Below, one piece after another: positions 25,417 through 35,473 of a stretch of DNA of 64,000 bases. This stretch comes from Limonium bicolor (taxonomy: Eukaryota; Streptophyta; Magnoliopsida; Caryophyllales; Plumbaginaceae). The stretch covers positions 402,316,438 through 402,380,437 of the forward strand of contig CM041778.1 in the NCBI GenBank assembly GCA_023374045.1, written 5' to 3'. Below the pieces are notes generated by a model. That model was not told the DNA's origin, searched no databases, and saw nothing but the letters and a program-made list of their open reading frames with translations. Position 1 is the first letter of the stretch. Every line of letters starts with the position of its first letter. A program made the position numbers and the translations under genes.

Positions 25417-27090
25417 ATGGCGGAAATCTCAAACACCAACAACAACAACAGAATGCAAGTGGAGAATCCTAAGCTAACTTCCACAAACTACAACATGTGG
25501 AAAAACGAGATGGAGTCACACCTCCAGTCCTTGAATCAACAACTCTGGACGGTAGTGACGAAAGGCAATTTCCCAGTACCTGAAGGGAAAGATCCTAGCT
25601 CCTATACTGCTGAGGAGCGCAGATGCGTTGAGCTAAATGCCCAAGCCGTACGAGTCATCTACACCAGTCTCTCCCCACCTGAAAGAAGAAGAGTGTATCA
25701 CATCAAAGTAGCCAAAGACATCTGGGATCACCTTCGAGCTGTTCACGAAGGAAATACTGAGCTTCGAAAATCAAAAATACAAGAACTGAAGATGGACTAC
25801 GAAAACTTCGTAGGAAAGCCTGGAGAATCCCTCAGCGACATGCTCGCTCGATTCACTGAACTCACCGCTACTATGGAAGAGCTGCAGATTGGAGAGTCAA
25901 ACGAAAACATCAACAACAAATTTCTGGACAGTCTGGGTGAGGAATGGACCGAGAGCGTCATCTCCACGAAGGCGTCCAAAAGTCTAGAGAAATGGACTTT
26001 GACTGACTTGGGATCCTATCTTCAGTCCATCAACAAATACAAGATGAATATCAAAAATAGAGGTAATAGTTCTCACTCAAACCATGCTGTTTCGTTTTCC
26101 AACGTGAATCAGGCTTTGCAGGCAAAGACTACACCCAGCCAGACAGCAGTTCACCAGAATGAGTCATTCCACTATGACGCTACCTCTCCAAATCAGGATT
26201 TAATCCAGCAGCTTCGGGACACTCTGATTGACGGCATAATAGAAGAAGGATCAGCGAACACCTTCGAAGACATGGCCATGCTGGTCAAGAACTTTAAGAA
26301 ATTCATGCGAGATCGATCAGAAAGGAACAGTCCAAACAGGTTCAGTCAAAATCAAAACCGACAATATCAATCCTACAACCGTAATCAGCAAGGTACTACG
26401 GGAACTGGAGACCGAGTATGCTTCAAATGCCTGAAGCCGGGGCACTACGCCAACAACTGTCCTCTCAAGAAGAAAGATGATCGCGAGCAATCATCACTAA
26501 TGGCAAATTCAGCATGGGGAGACTCTGACTCAGAAGAACCCGAGATGGGAACGTCAAGCCTAATCTGTCTCATGGCTCACAAAAGTCAGGTATGCAAGAG
26601 TCCCTCTTCAGAGGTAACTGAATATTTCTCAGATTCATGTGCTATTCCCTCTTTAGATTTATCTACTTACTACATCGACCCAAATCATCCTGAATTTGAA
26701 TTAACTGAAGAACAAGATAGAATAGCCTCTCTTTATGAAGAAATCCATGTGCTAAAAGGTCATGTCAACAACGATCGTCTAAAATTGCAAAAATCTGAAG
26801 AAAAGGCCGAACAACTTGAAAAAGAGCTAAAAGATGCTCACAACCTCATCAACTCCTTACAAACTCAAGTCTCTTCCCTACAGAAAAATCGTTCCAAAAT
26901 TCCACAAAAATTTTCAAACCAATCACCTTTGTTCGTGAGGTTGCTGAAATGCAAAAGCCAAAATTCTTTGAGAACGAACTCCGTGAATCAAAAGAAAGAC
27001 AAGTTCGACTTGAGAAAGAGGTCGATTCCCTGAACATCGCTCTTAAAAAGGCACGGATGGAATCGGTCTCATCATCTAATCCTCCCTAGT
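25417..27090 (+). CDS. gag: Copia Gag (capsid-nucleocapsid) with C-terminal coiled coil
   Basis: The likely start is the ATG at 25417 (MAEISNTNNNN); the open frame runs upstream only through the primer site. Residues ~15-230 are a UBN2-type Copia capsid (LTSTNYNMWKNEMESHL, DIWDHLRAVHEG, ELKMDYENF). A CCHC knuckle, CFKCLKPGHYANNC, lies at about 26421-26462. The C-terminal ~120 residues (from about 26700) are a charged coiled coil (LKGHVNNDRLKLQKSEEKAE), a hallmark of Sirevirus Gag. The main frame stops at 27031-27033; the coiled coil continues in another frame to a stop at 27090, so a single frameshift lies near 26940. Gag packages the element's RNA in cytoplasmic particles. Confidence 0.9.
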
Positions 27091-27192
27091 TGGCTGAGAA
27101 ATAAAGGCAAAGTAAACTACCAAAAATAGCCACAAAACCCAATGATCTTCAAAGAAGGAAACTCCAAAAGAAAAATTTGAAAACAAATTCCG

Positions 27193-27402
27193 TTGGCAAA
27201 AGAAGTACGTTCATCTACCTTCTTTATTATTTGCGGTTACTGTGGTTACGACGGGCATATTCACTCCTCGTGTCATAAGCTTGGCAAAGATTGTCTCTTT
27301 AATATGCAACGTTTACATACTCTGTCTAAAGCACGACATGGTTATAGCTCTCTTTCAAAGAGGGAACCCAAGTTCGCCTGGGTTCCCAAGTCTAACTTTT
27401 GA
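27193..27402 (+). CDS. second CCHC zinc-knuckle segment between Gag and protease
   Basis: A short frame carries CGYCGYDGHIHSSC, a perfect C-x2-C-x4-H-x4-C knuckle, and ends with a FAWVPKSNF tail. In intact Copia polyproteins of this type such a segment leads into the protease. Here stops on both sides leave it as an isolated piece of the original reading frame. Probably not translated on its own. Confidence 0.65.
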   Translation: MAKEVRSSTFFIICGYCGYDGHIHSSCHKLGKDCLFNMQRLHTLSKARHGYSSLSKREPKFAWVPKSNF

Positions 27403-27420
27403 TTATCTTGTAGGGAGAGA

Positions 27421-27895
27421 CCGTGGACAATGACTCTTGGTTTCTAGATAGTGGATGCTCACGACATATGACAGGAGACCCTGACAAGTTCACGACTCTC
27501 TCTCAACACCACGGGGGGAAGTCACTTTTGGCGACAATGCTCATGGTGAAATCATTGGTATTGGAACCGTCGGTAATCCTCTCTCTTTAAAATAGAAAAT
27601 GTTAATTTAGTAAATGGACTTGGACACAGCCTTCTAAGTATCTCTCAAATCTGTGATCTCTCTAATGTTGTTCTTTTCTCGGCCTCTGACTGCAAAATCT
27701 TTGACGAGCAAACAGGTCTTCTGAAAGCCACTGGTATAAGGGTGAACAATCTTTACAAGCTATCTCTTGAAAACCCTAACCTAGATGGTACTCTGTCTTA
27801 GTGTACAGGACAAGAATATCTCCTTATGGCACTTTCGCCTAGGTCATGCACACGGCAAACTACTAAACAAAATCAAAAACAAAAATAACTTGTAG
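27421..27895 (+). pseudogene. pro: Copia protease and pre-integrase region (broken)
   Basis: The protease reads WFLDSGCSRHMTG with the catalytic Asp-Ser-Gly at 27447-27455. A frameshift at a G7 run (about 27514-27520) ends the frame. The next frame continues the protease and the GAG-pre-integrase region (GLGHSLLSISQICDLSNVVLFS, about 27617-27680). The integrase zinc-binding histidines are in WHFRLGHAHGKLL (about 27826). A stop at about 27892 precedes the integrase frame. The function is lost as read, though the lesions are few. Confidence 0.8.
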
Positions 27896-28690
27896 TGGGA
27901 CTTCCTCAGACAAACTTCTTCCAGACCGACATCCTCTGTCCTGCATGCGTACAAGGGAAACATTCTAGAGCAAGCTTTCCAGGTAAAACAGATATGTCTA
28001 CATCATCTCCACTGGACATGCTACACATGGATCTATGTGGACCAATGCGTGTTCAAAGCAAAAGTGGTAAGAAGTACGCTCTAGTCATCGTCGATGACTA
28101 TTCGCGCTGGACATGGGTACTCTTTCTTAAGAGCAAGTCGGAAACTTTTTCTGAATTCGAAACCCTATTCAAACTGATTACTAACAAAATGTCCACCTCT
28201 GTTAAGACAATTCGATCTGACAACGGTACAGAATTTTGCAATATTCAGTTTTCAGAATTCTGCAGGGAAAAGGGAATCATGCATCAAACATCAGCTGCTC
28301 GTACTCCACAACAAAATGGAGTTGTAGAACGAAAGAATCGCACGCTTGTAGAAATGGCAAGAACAATGCTCATCGATAGTAACCTTCCAGCCACATACTG
28401 GGCAGAAGCTATCAACACTGCAGCATACATCCTAAATCGAGCATCAATTCATCCATTCATCGGCAAAACCCCTTATGAAATTATCAAAGGCCGTCCACCT
28501 TCAGTCACACATCTACGGCGCTTCGGATGCAAGTGTTTCATACACAACAATGGAAAAGATAATCTCGGCAAGTTTGCTTCTAAGAGTGATGAAGGAATCT
28601 TCCTTGGCTACTCATCACAAAGTCGAGCTTACAGAGTATTCAATAAACGTACAGCCTGTCTCGAAGAAAGTCCTCATATTCGTTTTGAAG
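27895..28690 (+). CDS. int: Copia integrase
   Basis: The zinc-binding cysteines are in [12 protein letters not shown]. The DDE catalytic core is readable: first Asp in LHMDLCGPM, second in IRSDNGTEF, and Glu in [14 protein letters not shown]. It is followed by the Copia-conserved [26 protein letters not shown] and [12 protein letters not shown] segments. All three acidic residues are present. The same open frame (to 29628) runs on through a Pro/Thr-rich linker (28700-29000) into reverse transcriptase, as in Copia polyproteins. The frame opens just after a stop, so no native start exists here. Confidence 0.92.
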
Positions 28691-29079
28691 AGCTCTCTAA
28701 CTCCAGTGACTGTGACCACACACAAAATGAACCACACGAAGATGCCGCAGATACTACCTTCATTGAAATACCAGTAGCTACTATCCCTGCACCACAAACA
28801 CCTCTTGCAACAGACTCATCCTCCGACAGCGACGACGACCCTGATGACTCATTCAAGGATGCCTCACCCACTCCCACACAGGAACCACTACCTCCTCCAC
28901 AAAACACAACGACACCCACACCTAACGATCACACAACACCAGATCACTCCACTAGTCTTCCATCAACCTCCGCAAGAAAATTTCAACAAGCCTCCGCTCA
29001 CCCCATTTCTCAAATCCTGAGTGATCCATCCAAAGGCGTTCAAACACGTAGTGAACTGCATCAGAATCTATGTGCCTTC

Positions 29080-30180
29080 AATGCCTTTCTATCCAAAATC
29101 GAACCTAAGAATGTCAACCAAGCTCTACAGGATCACGACTGGATACTCGCCATGCAAGAAGAATTACATTCTCTACAAAGACACTCTGTCTGGCGACTTG
29201 TTCCATGCCCAACCAATCATAAACCAATTGGTACAAAATGGGGTGTCCGCAACAAGTTAGATGATCAAGGAAATATCTCTCGCAACAAAGCCAGACTGGT
29301 AGTTCAGGGATACGCTCAAGCTGAAGGAATTGATTACGATGAAACTTATGCTCCAGTAGCTCGAATTGAGGCAATTCGAATACTCGTGGCCTACGCAGCA
29401 CATCGAGGTATAAAACTCTACCAAATGGATGTAAAAACTGCATTTCTACATGGATACATCGACAGAGATGTATATGTCGCTCAACCTCCGGGTTTCGAAG
29501 ATCCACATCACCCAGAGTATGTCTACAAGTTAGATAAAGCATTATATGGCCTGAAGCAGGCACCTCGGGCATGGTATGAGCGTCTTTCTTTTATCTTACT
29601 TATTGTCCCATGGATTCATTCGAGGTAAAGTTGACAAAACTCTTTTCACTCTCACCAAAGGTGAAGACATACTCATTGTGCAAATATACGTGGATGACAT
29701 AATTTATGGATCCACTATTCCTGAACTATGTTCACTTTTTCTGATCTCATGAGTAAAGAATTTGAAATGAGTGCTCTTGGAGAATTGAAATTCTTTTTAG
29801 GTCTACAAGTCACCCAACAGGAAAACGGGACTCAAATTCATCAACAGAAATACATTCACGAGCTGTTAATCAAATACAAGATGCAGGATTCAAAAGCCAC
29901 ACCCACTCCAATGACAACAACAGAGAAGCTACATATGGATGAAAAAGGAATTGCGGTTGATGCTACGCTATACAGGGGTATGATAGGTTCCCTTCTTTAT
30001 TTAACAGCAAGTAGGCCTGACATTCTATATGTTGTATGTCTCTGTGCAAGATTTCAGGCAAACCCAAAAGAATCACACCTACAAGGCGTAAAGCGAATTT
30101 TTCGCTATCTGAAAAGTACCCAAGACTTGTACCTCTGGTACCCAAGTACTCCTGATTTCACTCTAATGGTTATAGTGATT
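29080..30180 (+). pseudogene. rt: Copia reverse transcriptase, two frameshifts
   Basis: The N-terminal part to 29628 has [46 protein letters not shown] and [20 protein letters not shown], including the first catalytic Asp, then [17 protein letters not shown]. The frame shifts near 29585. The catalytic YVDD is at 29687-29698 in the next frame. A further shift near 29730 leads to the frame 29728-30204 (LGELKFFLGLQVTQ, YRGMIGSLLYLTASRPDI). The motifs PPGFEDP and [12 protein letters not shown] fit Sirevirus-type reverse transcriptase. The breaks are one-base changes in an otherwise well-conserved gene. Confidence 0.9.
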
Positions 30181-30629
30181 CTGATTTTGCAAGCTCCTTA
30201 TTAGACAGGAAAAGCACGTCTGGTACTGCACAATTTTTAGGACTATGTCTTGTCGCCTGGAGTTCAAAGAAGCAAAACACAGTAGCACTGTCATCCGCCG
30301 AGGCCGAATATGTCTCCGCCGCTGCTTGCTGTGCACAGATTCTCTGGATACAACAACAACTACAGGATTATCTCATTCCTCCGACTTGTACTACAATTTT
30401 TTGTGACAATAATAGTGCTATTGATTTATCTAAAAATCCTATTCATCATTCCAGGACAAAGCACATTGAAATTCGTCACCATTTCTTAAGGGATTGCGTT
30501 GAAAAAGGACAGATACAACTAGAATATGTTCCTACTTCAGATCAACTTGCAGACATATTCACCAAACCATTGCAACGAGGTCCTTTTGAAGCACTACGTT
30601 CACAACTAGGTATGACCCGTATGACCTAG
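30168..30629 (+). CDS. rh: Copia RNase H
   Basis: The open frame without its own start reads SDSDFAS, DRKSTSGTAQFLG, SSAEAEYVSAAACCAQ, CDNNSAIDLSKNPI, SRTKHIEIRHHFLRD and DQLADIFTKPL, covering the whole Copia RNase H domain with its acidic residues. It ends naturally at a TAG (30627-30629), the end of the polyprotein. Confidence 0.9.
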   Translation, partial: GYSDSDFASSLLDRKSTSGTAQFLGLCLVAWSSKKQNTVALSSAEAEYVSAAACCAQILWIQQQLQDYLIPPTCTTIFCDNNSAIDLSKNPIHHSRTKHIEIRHHFLRDCVEKGQIQLEYVPTSDQLADIFTKPLQRGPFEALRSQLGMTRMT

Positions 30630-30959
30630 CTAAGGTCGTATCTCCTTCTCGTGTTTTGCAAATCTGGGTGAAATGTATGAATATGTCTGATGACCTAGTC
30701 TGTCTGTTAAAGAAACAAAGCACCGGCGTAAAAACAAGAGTCTTTAGTTTCTGATAACCAAACCCGCGAAATTCTCGCCATACTATCCGCAACACCCTAG
30801 CTCAACCAATCACCTCACATTACCCTGACACACGACGTCTGCCTATATTCCGACGTCAATAACTCTCACTCCCCACGTCCAATCACACCTAAGCCCGATT
30901 TCTTTGCTTCTCTTCGTCTTCTACACTCGTTTGCCCACTACGATCAAACTCCGATCACC

Positions 30960-32794
30960 ATGGCTTCCAACCCTAACCCTAACACCATGTTTTCCGACGC
31001 CGAATTACCTAACGACCCTCTGCTCCTCCAAGCTCTAATCAACAAACTCACCAACCTCCAAGCCAAACAAACCCCTACCTCCACCTCTGACTCAACCGCC
31101 GTAGCCCCTGCAATGTCCGTCGACACTCAACCCATCAACACCCCACTACCCACCGTCACAACTGAACCCACCGCCATAGTCCACACTACGGCATCCACAA
31201 AATCGGAAGACACCCCATCCCCAACCAAACAAACATCACCTCCCACCACCCCGATCATACCCACCCCCGATACTATCACAAAATCTCCGACTAAACTTCA
31301 GTTCGGATCTCTTCCACCCGCTGATGAAGAAGCACAAACCAACAACCCAACTCTCCTGCTAAAGAACCCACTGAGGTACTTGACCTCGAAGCCCAGCCAC
31401 CTGCTCCTGAGTGTTCACCCCCACCCAAGAAAACCCGCCGTGCTAAATCCAACGTCCCCCGCCCTCCAGCTACTCGAACCCTTCGTTCTCGAGCCAAAAA
31501 TCCTCAGTCATCTTCAAAACCCAGTTCTGATGCTCCTGTTCCTGCACCATCTCCTGTCGTCACGGCACCAACTACTGAAGAAAAGCCGCGCAGTACCACC
31601 AACTCTTCAACCCAGGCAGACTCCGACACGACAACGACTTCCACCAGAAAGCGACTCCGTCCTCGCTCCGAGTCTGTCCCACCTACACCTGCTACTCGAC
31701 TAGGTCTGATCGACACCCACTCTGCCGTCTACTCCCTACCAGCCGACGATTCTGCTGAGTCCCGACACCTGGTAAAGGGAAAGCTACTCGACCTGGACTG
31801 GCTCCACTCGATGGAGTTCGACATGTTCGAGGAGATGCTTCGCTTTCAAAACTGGATCCATCTCTTCCACGGCATTCAGACCTACCATGAGGCAGAGGCG
31901 TATCAGTTCTACCAAAATTGCGTCATTCGCAAAGGGAAGATAATGACAGAGGTACACGGCAAACCCATCCTTCTCGATTCAAACTCAATAGCAACCCATC
32001 TAGCAATTCCAACTAGCGGATTAGAATTTTATGATAGGGCTGGTTTTCCTGATCTAGGGTTTATAAGTGCAAAAGAGGTCTATGACTTCTTCCTACCAAA
32101 CAGCAGAGTCGGTCACTCTTTGGACCGACCAGCTCTGTCAAATACCCACCAAATGCTTCACACTTTGGTGATAAAAAACTTAGTCCCTAGAAAGGAAGGA
32201 AACCAGTTTGTTCGTCCGCTTGATCTTGCTATTATGTACTGTCTGATCCACCACCAAAAGATAAACCTCCCAAAGTTAATCCTCAACCACATAGCCTCAA
32301 CCATCTCCTCACCCCGACACAGCCTGGGGTACGTATTCTGGCTTCCAAAAATCTTTACCCACTGTGATGTTGTCCTTGATCCCTCCAAAGCCAGTCGGAT
32401 AATGGATACTGACATACTTGGTCAGATCCTGTACAACAAAACCCCGTCTTTCCAGATCAAATCGGTCTCCAAGACAAACCCACCCTCCAAAAAACTGGCC
32501 CCACCAAAACCCGCATCACCCACTGACGCAGCCTCCTTATCTGAAAGGGTAGCAGCGATTGAGAACAACCTCGCCACTCTATCCAAGAAGATAGACATGC
32601 TCATCGACGTCCTCAACAAAAACCACAAACAGACGATGAACATCTTTGCAGGGGGAGTCGAGAAGCTGGCAGAGGAGTTCCGGGAAACATTTGCTGAAAC
32701 TCTGGAAGCGGCTAAGCGACTGGATGGCGCTGGGACTTCGGGGGAAGATGGAGCACGGGATGAGGATACAGGAATGGATGGAGGAGATGACTAA
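30960..32794 (+). CDS. envelope-like / plant transposon protein ORF of the Copia element
   Basis: An extra ORF of about 610 residues, one frameshift near 31350, starts MASNPNPNTMF 330 bases after the RNase H stop. The N-terminal third is Pro/Thr/Ser-rich. A basic stretch (KKTRRAKSN, RTLRSRAKN) follows. The central domain (about 31800-32440) has FDMFEEMLRFQNWIHLF, VHGKPILLDSNSIATHL, MLHTLVIKNLVPRK and INLPKLILNHIA, the pattern seen in the env-like proteins of Sireviruses and 'putative plant transposon protein' families. The C-terminus is a coiled coil (SLSERVAAIENNLATLSKK) and an acidic tail. I see no signal peptide or clear membrane segment, so a true envelope role is doubtful and the function is unknown. 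Confidence 0.75.
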
Positions 32795-33256
32795 CTTTTT
32801 TACCCCAACCCTTTTAACCCTTAGGAAGTACTGACTCATGAATACTTTTGTCTTACGCTGGTGGTTTGTTTAACTGATTCTTTCAGATTATGGTTTTTTT
32901 TGGATATTTTGTGCGTTTCCCCTGATGTTGGCAAAGGGGAAGCGGGGGAAGGTGTATCCCGCGGCTGGTGTCTGCGGGTAACTATGTGTGGATACTGAGT
33001 GCCTCTGAAGGCCTCATTTGTTTTTGTTTGGTCGTTTATTTCTACAACGTGGTATTTGAAGTAGTTTACGTACTATGGTTCTTTATCTGTTCTTATCAAC
33101 TGCATTACCTTAAGGGGGGGAATATGTTTAAGGGGAACAAACAGCAAGTTGTTCTCCCGAGATAGTTGCTCCGCTTTGTTGTCTGTTCTTTTTGCAGGTA
33201 CATCCTATACAAAACCTCAAGTTTACGCTGGATACACTGAGTTTGCCATCATCAGC
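32795..33256. other. Copia 3' untranslated stretch
   Basis: T/G-rich sequence between the envelope-like stop and the polypurine tract. It has two purine runs (33110-33120 and 33257-33270). No coding frame is supported. Confidence 0.6.
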
Positions 33257-33271
33257 AAAAAGGGGGGAATT
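33257..33271 (+). promoter_or_regulatory. polypurine tract of the Copia element
   Basis: aaaaaggggggaatt abuts the 3' LTR start at 33272. Confidence 0.85.
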
Positions 33272-34002
33272 TGTTGAAGACTTAAGTTTTGTTTTGCAGA
33301 TGATTGCCTCCTCAGTCAAAGTAGCGCTGCAGAGAAACTTGGCGCGATACGGAAAGATTTTTCACTGTCACAGCTCGAGTACCTTTGCAGAAGCATCTGT
33401 CCGCGAGTTCCTATATACCGAGAAGCGCGACGTTACTGAAGTAGTTGCGGAAATCTCGCATAGTTGGAGCAATAGCAAAACGTGAGATCGTGACGCACAA
33501 GGAGGTCCATTACTCCGATACTTGCGGAACCAACCCAAGGAGTCGTTTTACTTGAAGACTTCACCGAAGATTTAGGAGATAGTTGACAAGTATATAAGTA
33601 TGCGAATGTAATTAGTTAAGTTGTGCATTCGAGATTATTTAGAGAGATACACCGTCCTTGAGAGAAAAAATATTCTTGAGAGATCTTAGTGAGATAGTGT
33701 CAATTAGCTTAGGTATTTATTACCTAGAGAGCACACATAGAACACTCTCCTTTACTCCTTGTGACGCATTGATCAAAGCCGAGAGTAGTAGAGCGAGTGT
33801 TGGATGAGACAGAATACTTCTGTCGAATCCCAAGATAGGAAGCTAGGTTGTAATTCACATTGAGTTTCAATACAAGCAGAATCCTATCTTGTTAAGTTTA
33901 AACAAAAGCTTCCGCGTTATTTTTACACACCTTTATTCTTCAAGTAGAGTTGGTCTGAGACTAACACCTCAGACCTACTCGGTCAGCACCCCGATCCCAT
34001 CA
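33272..34002 (+). repeat. 3' LTR of the Copia element
   Basis: 731 bp, near-identical to the 5' LTR; the largest difference is a small ttttg duplication near its start. Ends ccatca, followed by the aggtg duplication. Confidence 0.93.
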
Positions 34003-34007
34003 AGGTG

Positions 34008-35209
34008 GCTCTTATGCTCCTTCATCGACCTTGAACAAAGGTCATCAAGTCCATAAATATGCTAGAACGTTCAACAACGGACGACATTACTATAAACTCG
34101 TAGTGGTCATATATTCTCGTCCGGAATGTCGTTCTCTATATTCTGCTCCCTGATAGATATCTAGTGGTACCCTGATCTCAGACCAATCTTGGAGAACACT
34201 AATGCCCTCTTCAATGATCAAACAAATCATCAATGCGCGATGTGGGTACTTGTTCTTTACTAAGACTGCATTCCGCTCTCTGTAGTCAATGCACAATCGG
34301 AGGCTAACGTCATTCTTCTTCACGAAGAGAACTGGTGCACCCCAAGGTGATACACTAGGGCGTATGAAGCCCTTCTCAAACAAGTCTTCCAGCTGCTTTT
34401 CAGCTCGCTCATCTGAACTGGTGCCATGCGGTACGGTTCCTTAGCTATCGGGCCCGTACCTAGTAGTAGATCGATAGTGAACTCTACCTCTCGTGCTGGT
34501 GGCATGCTGGGAAGCTCCCTAGGAAAGAGGTCAGGAAATTCCGACACCACTGGCACGTCTGGACTGAACTTGGGGTCTTGCTCTAAGTCCTGAACATAGC
34601 ACAAATACACCTTATTTTGCTTCCTGGATCTCTCTGAACATGGACATAGTAGATATCGCCTTGATCAAAGGCTGTCTGAGGCTCTGGTGGTACGACACAG
34701 CCACTCCCGAAGAACTCCTGAGCAATAGTCGGTGCTCAACACAAAGTATGCGCCCCTTGTGCCGCCCCAATCAGTCCATCCCCACTATAACATCGAATCT
34801 CAATCCTCTGAACTTGATCAGTTTGATAGGAAAGTCTTCATCCCTTATTGAGGTGGTGGCTCATTGATAACAACGAGTGCATATGATCTTCTACTTAGAC
34901 AAGAGCGTCACCATGAAATATGGAAACTCTACAACGTCTAGCCCCAACTTCCCCGCAAGTGAAGAAGAAACAAAGGTGTGTGAGTCTCCGAAGTCAAACA
35001 AAACCGATGCTGACACTTCATTGACCGGAAAGGTACCTGAGGTAATTATCTCACATGCTACGTCCCATTTATTCTCGGTATTCATTAAGGCCTTTAACCG
35101 TTATTAATTCGGTTTTATACCTATGAGGATAGTGCCACTCTCGCCAGCCTCTGCCTCTGTGAGTATGCTAAGGTTACCTTCCATCCCGATCCCACAACCT
35201 ATTCATAAA
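34008..35209 (-). pseudogene. Ty3/gypsy protease-reverse transcriptase fragment
   Basis: On the minus strand the order is protease, linker, then the first half of reverse transcriptase. The protease (35085-34891) reads VSASVLFDFGDSHTFVSS, where the expected Asp-Ser-Gly is Asp-Phe-Gly. A linker with FDVIVGMD and EHRLLL follows (about 34800). Reverse transcriptase has [50 protein letters not shown] and [13 protein letters not shown]. Downstream text is decayed and the segment holding the catalytic FIDD is missing between here and 24654. It is closely related to the pol of the 18 kb chromovirus. It contains no AlkB sequence, but its gag region is deleted. Confidence 0.88.
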
Positions 35210-35473
35210 TGTAACGGCCCAGTTTCAAGTCACTGGTAGATATTGTCTACTTTGCCACAACTCACGGTTTTGTTTCTGAGGGTCAACTAGTTACACCACT
35301 CAAAACGCATCTACCATAAAGGAGTATCCACACCCTTATAAGGAGTGCTTCGTTTGCCCCTCCAACCGATGTGGGAGCCGTTTCGTGGCACACCACTCAC
35401 CCCCTAAAGGGAGCCCAGCGCCCCCCCGCGGCCCGCTGACACATCGATCCGACCATCGGCTCTGATACCACTT
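35210..35473 (-). mobile_element. TRIM fragment (LTR B plus short internal domain)
   Basis: On the minus strand: a primer-site-bearing internal piece (35473-35393, starting aagtggtatcagagccg) followed by a 183 bp short LTR (35392-35210, tgtgccacg to gggccgttaca). Both are near-copies of the parts at 38466-38543 and 38544-56781. It lies between a gypsy pol fragment and a 2.15 kb LTR, so gag of that gypsy element has been replaced or deleted. Confidence 0.7.

Larger units (their letters stand above)
24650..34007 (+). mobile_element. young Sirevirus-like Copia retrotransposon, full length
   Basis: The 24655-34002 element (9348 bp) is flanked by the 5 bp duplication aggtg (24650-24654, 34003-34007). 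LTRs are 722 and 731 bp and differ by about three substitutions and three small indels that I could count by eye, so insertion was recent. The order primer site, gag with coiled coil, second zinc knuckle, protease, integrase, reverse transcriptase, RNase H, extra envelope-like ORF, polypurine tract is that of the Sirevirus lineage (Copia with integrase before reverse transcriptase). Several frameshifts and stops break the polyprotein. Confidence 0.93.

Noticed and set aside
31960..32400. Envelope-like ORF as a true viral envelope
   Set aside because: No signal peptide, no clear transmembrane segment and no glycosylation-rich ectodomain are visible, so only the descriptive term envelope-like is used.
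35210..35392. Cassandra-type TRIM (5S rRNA-bearing LTR)
   Set aside because: I looked for 5S rRNA internal promoter text in both short LTR types and did not see it.
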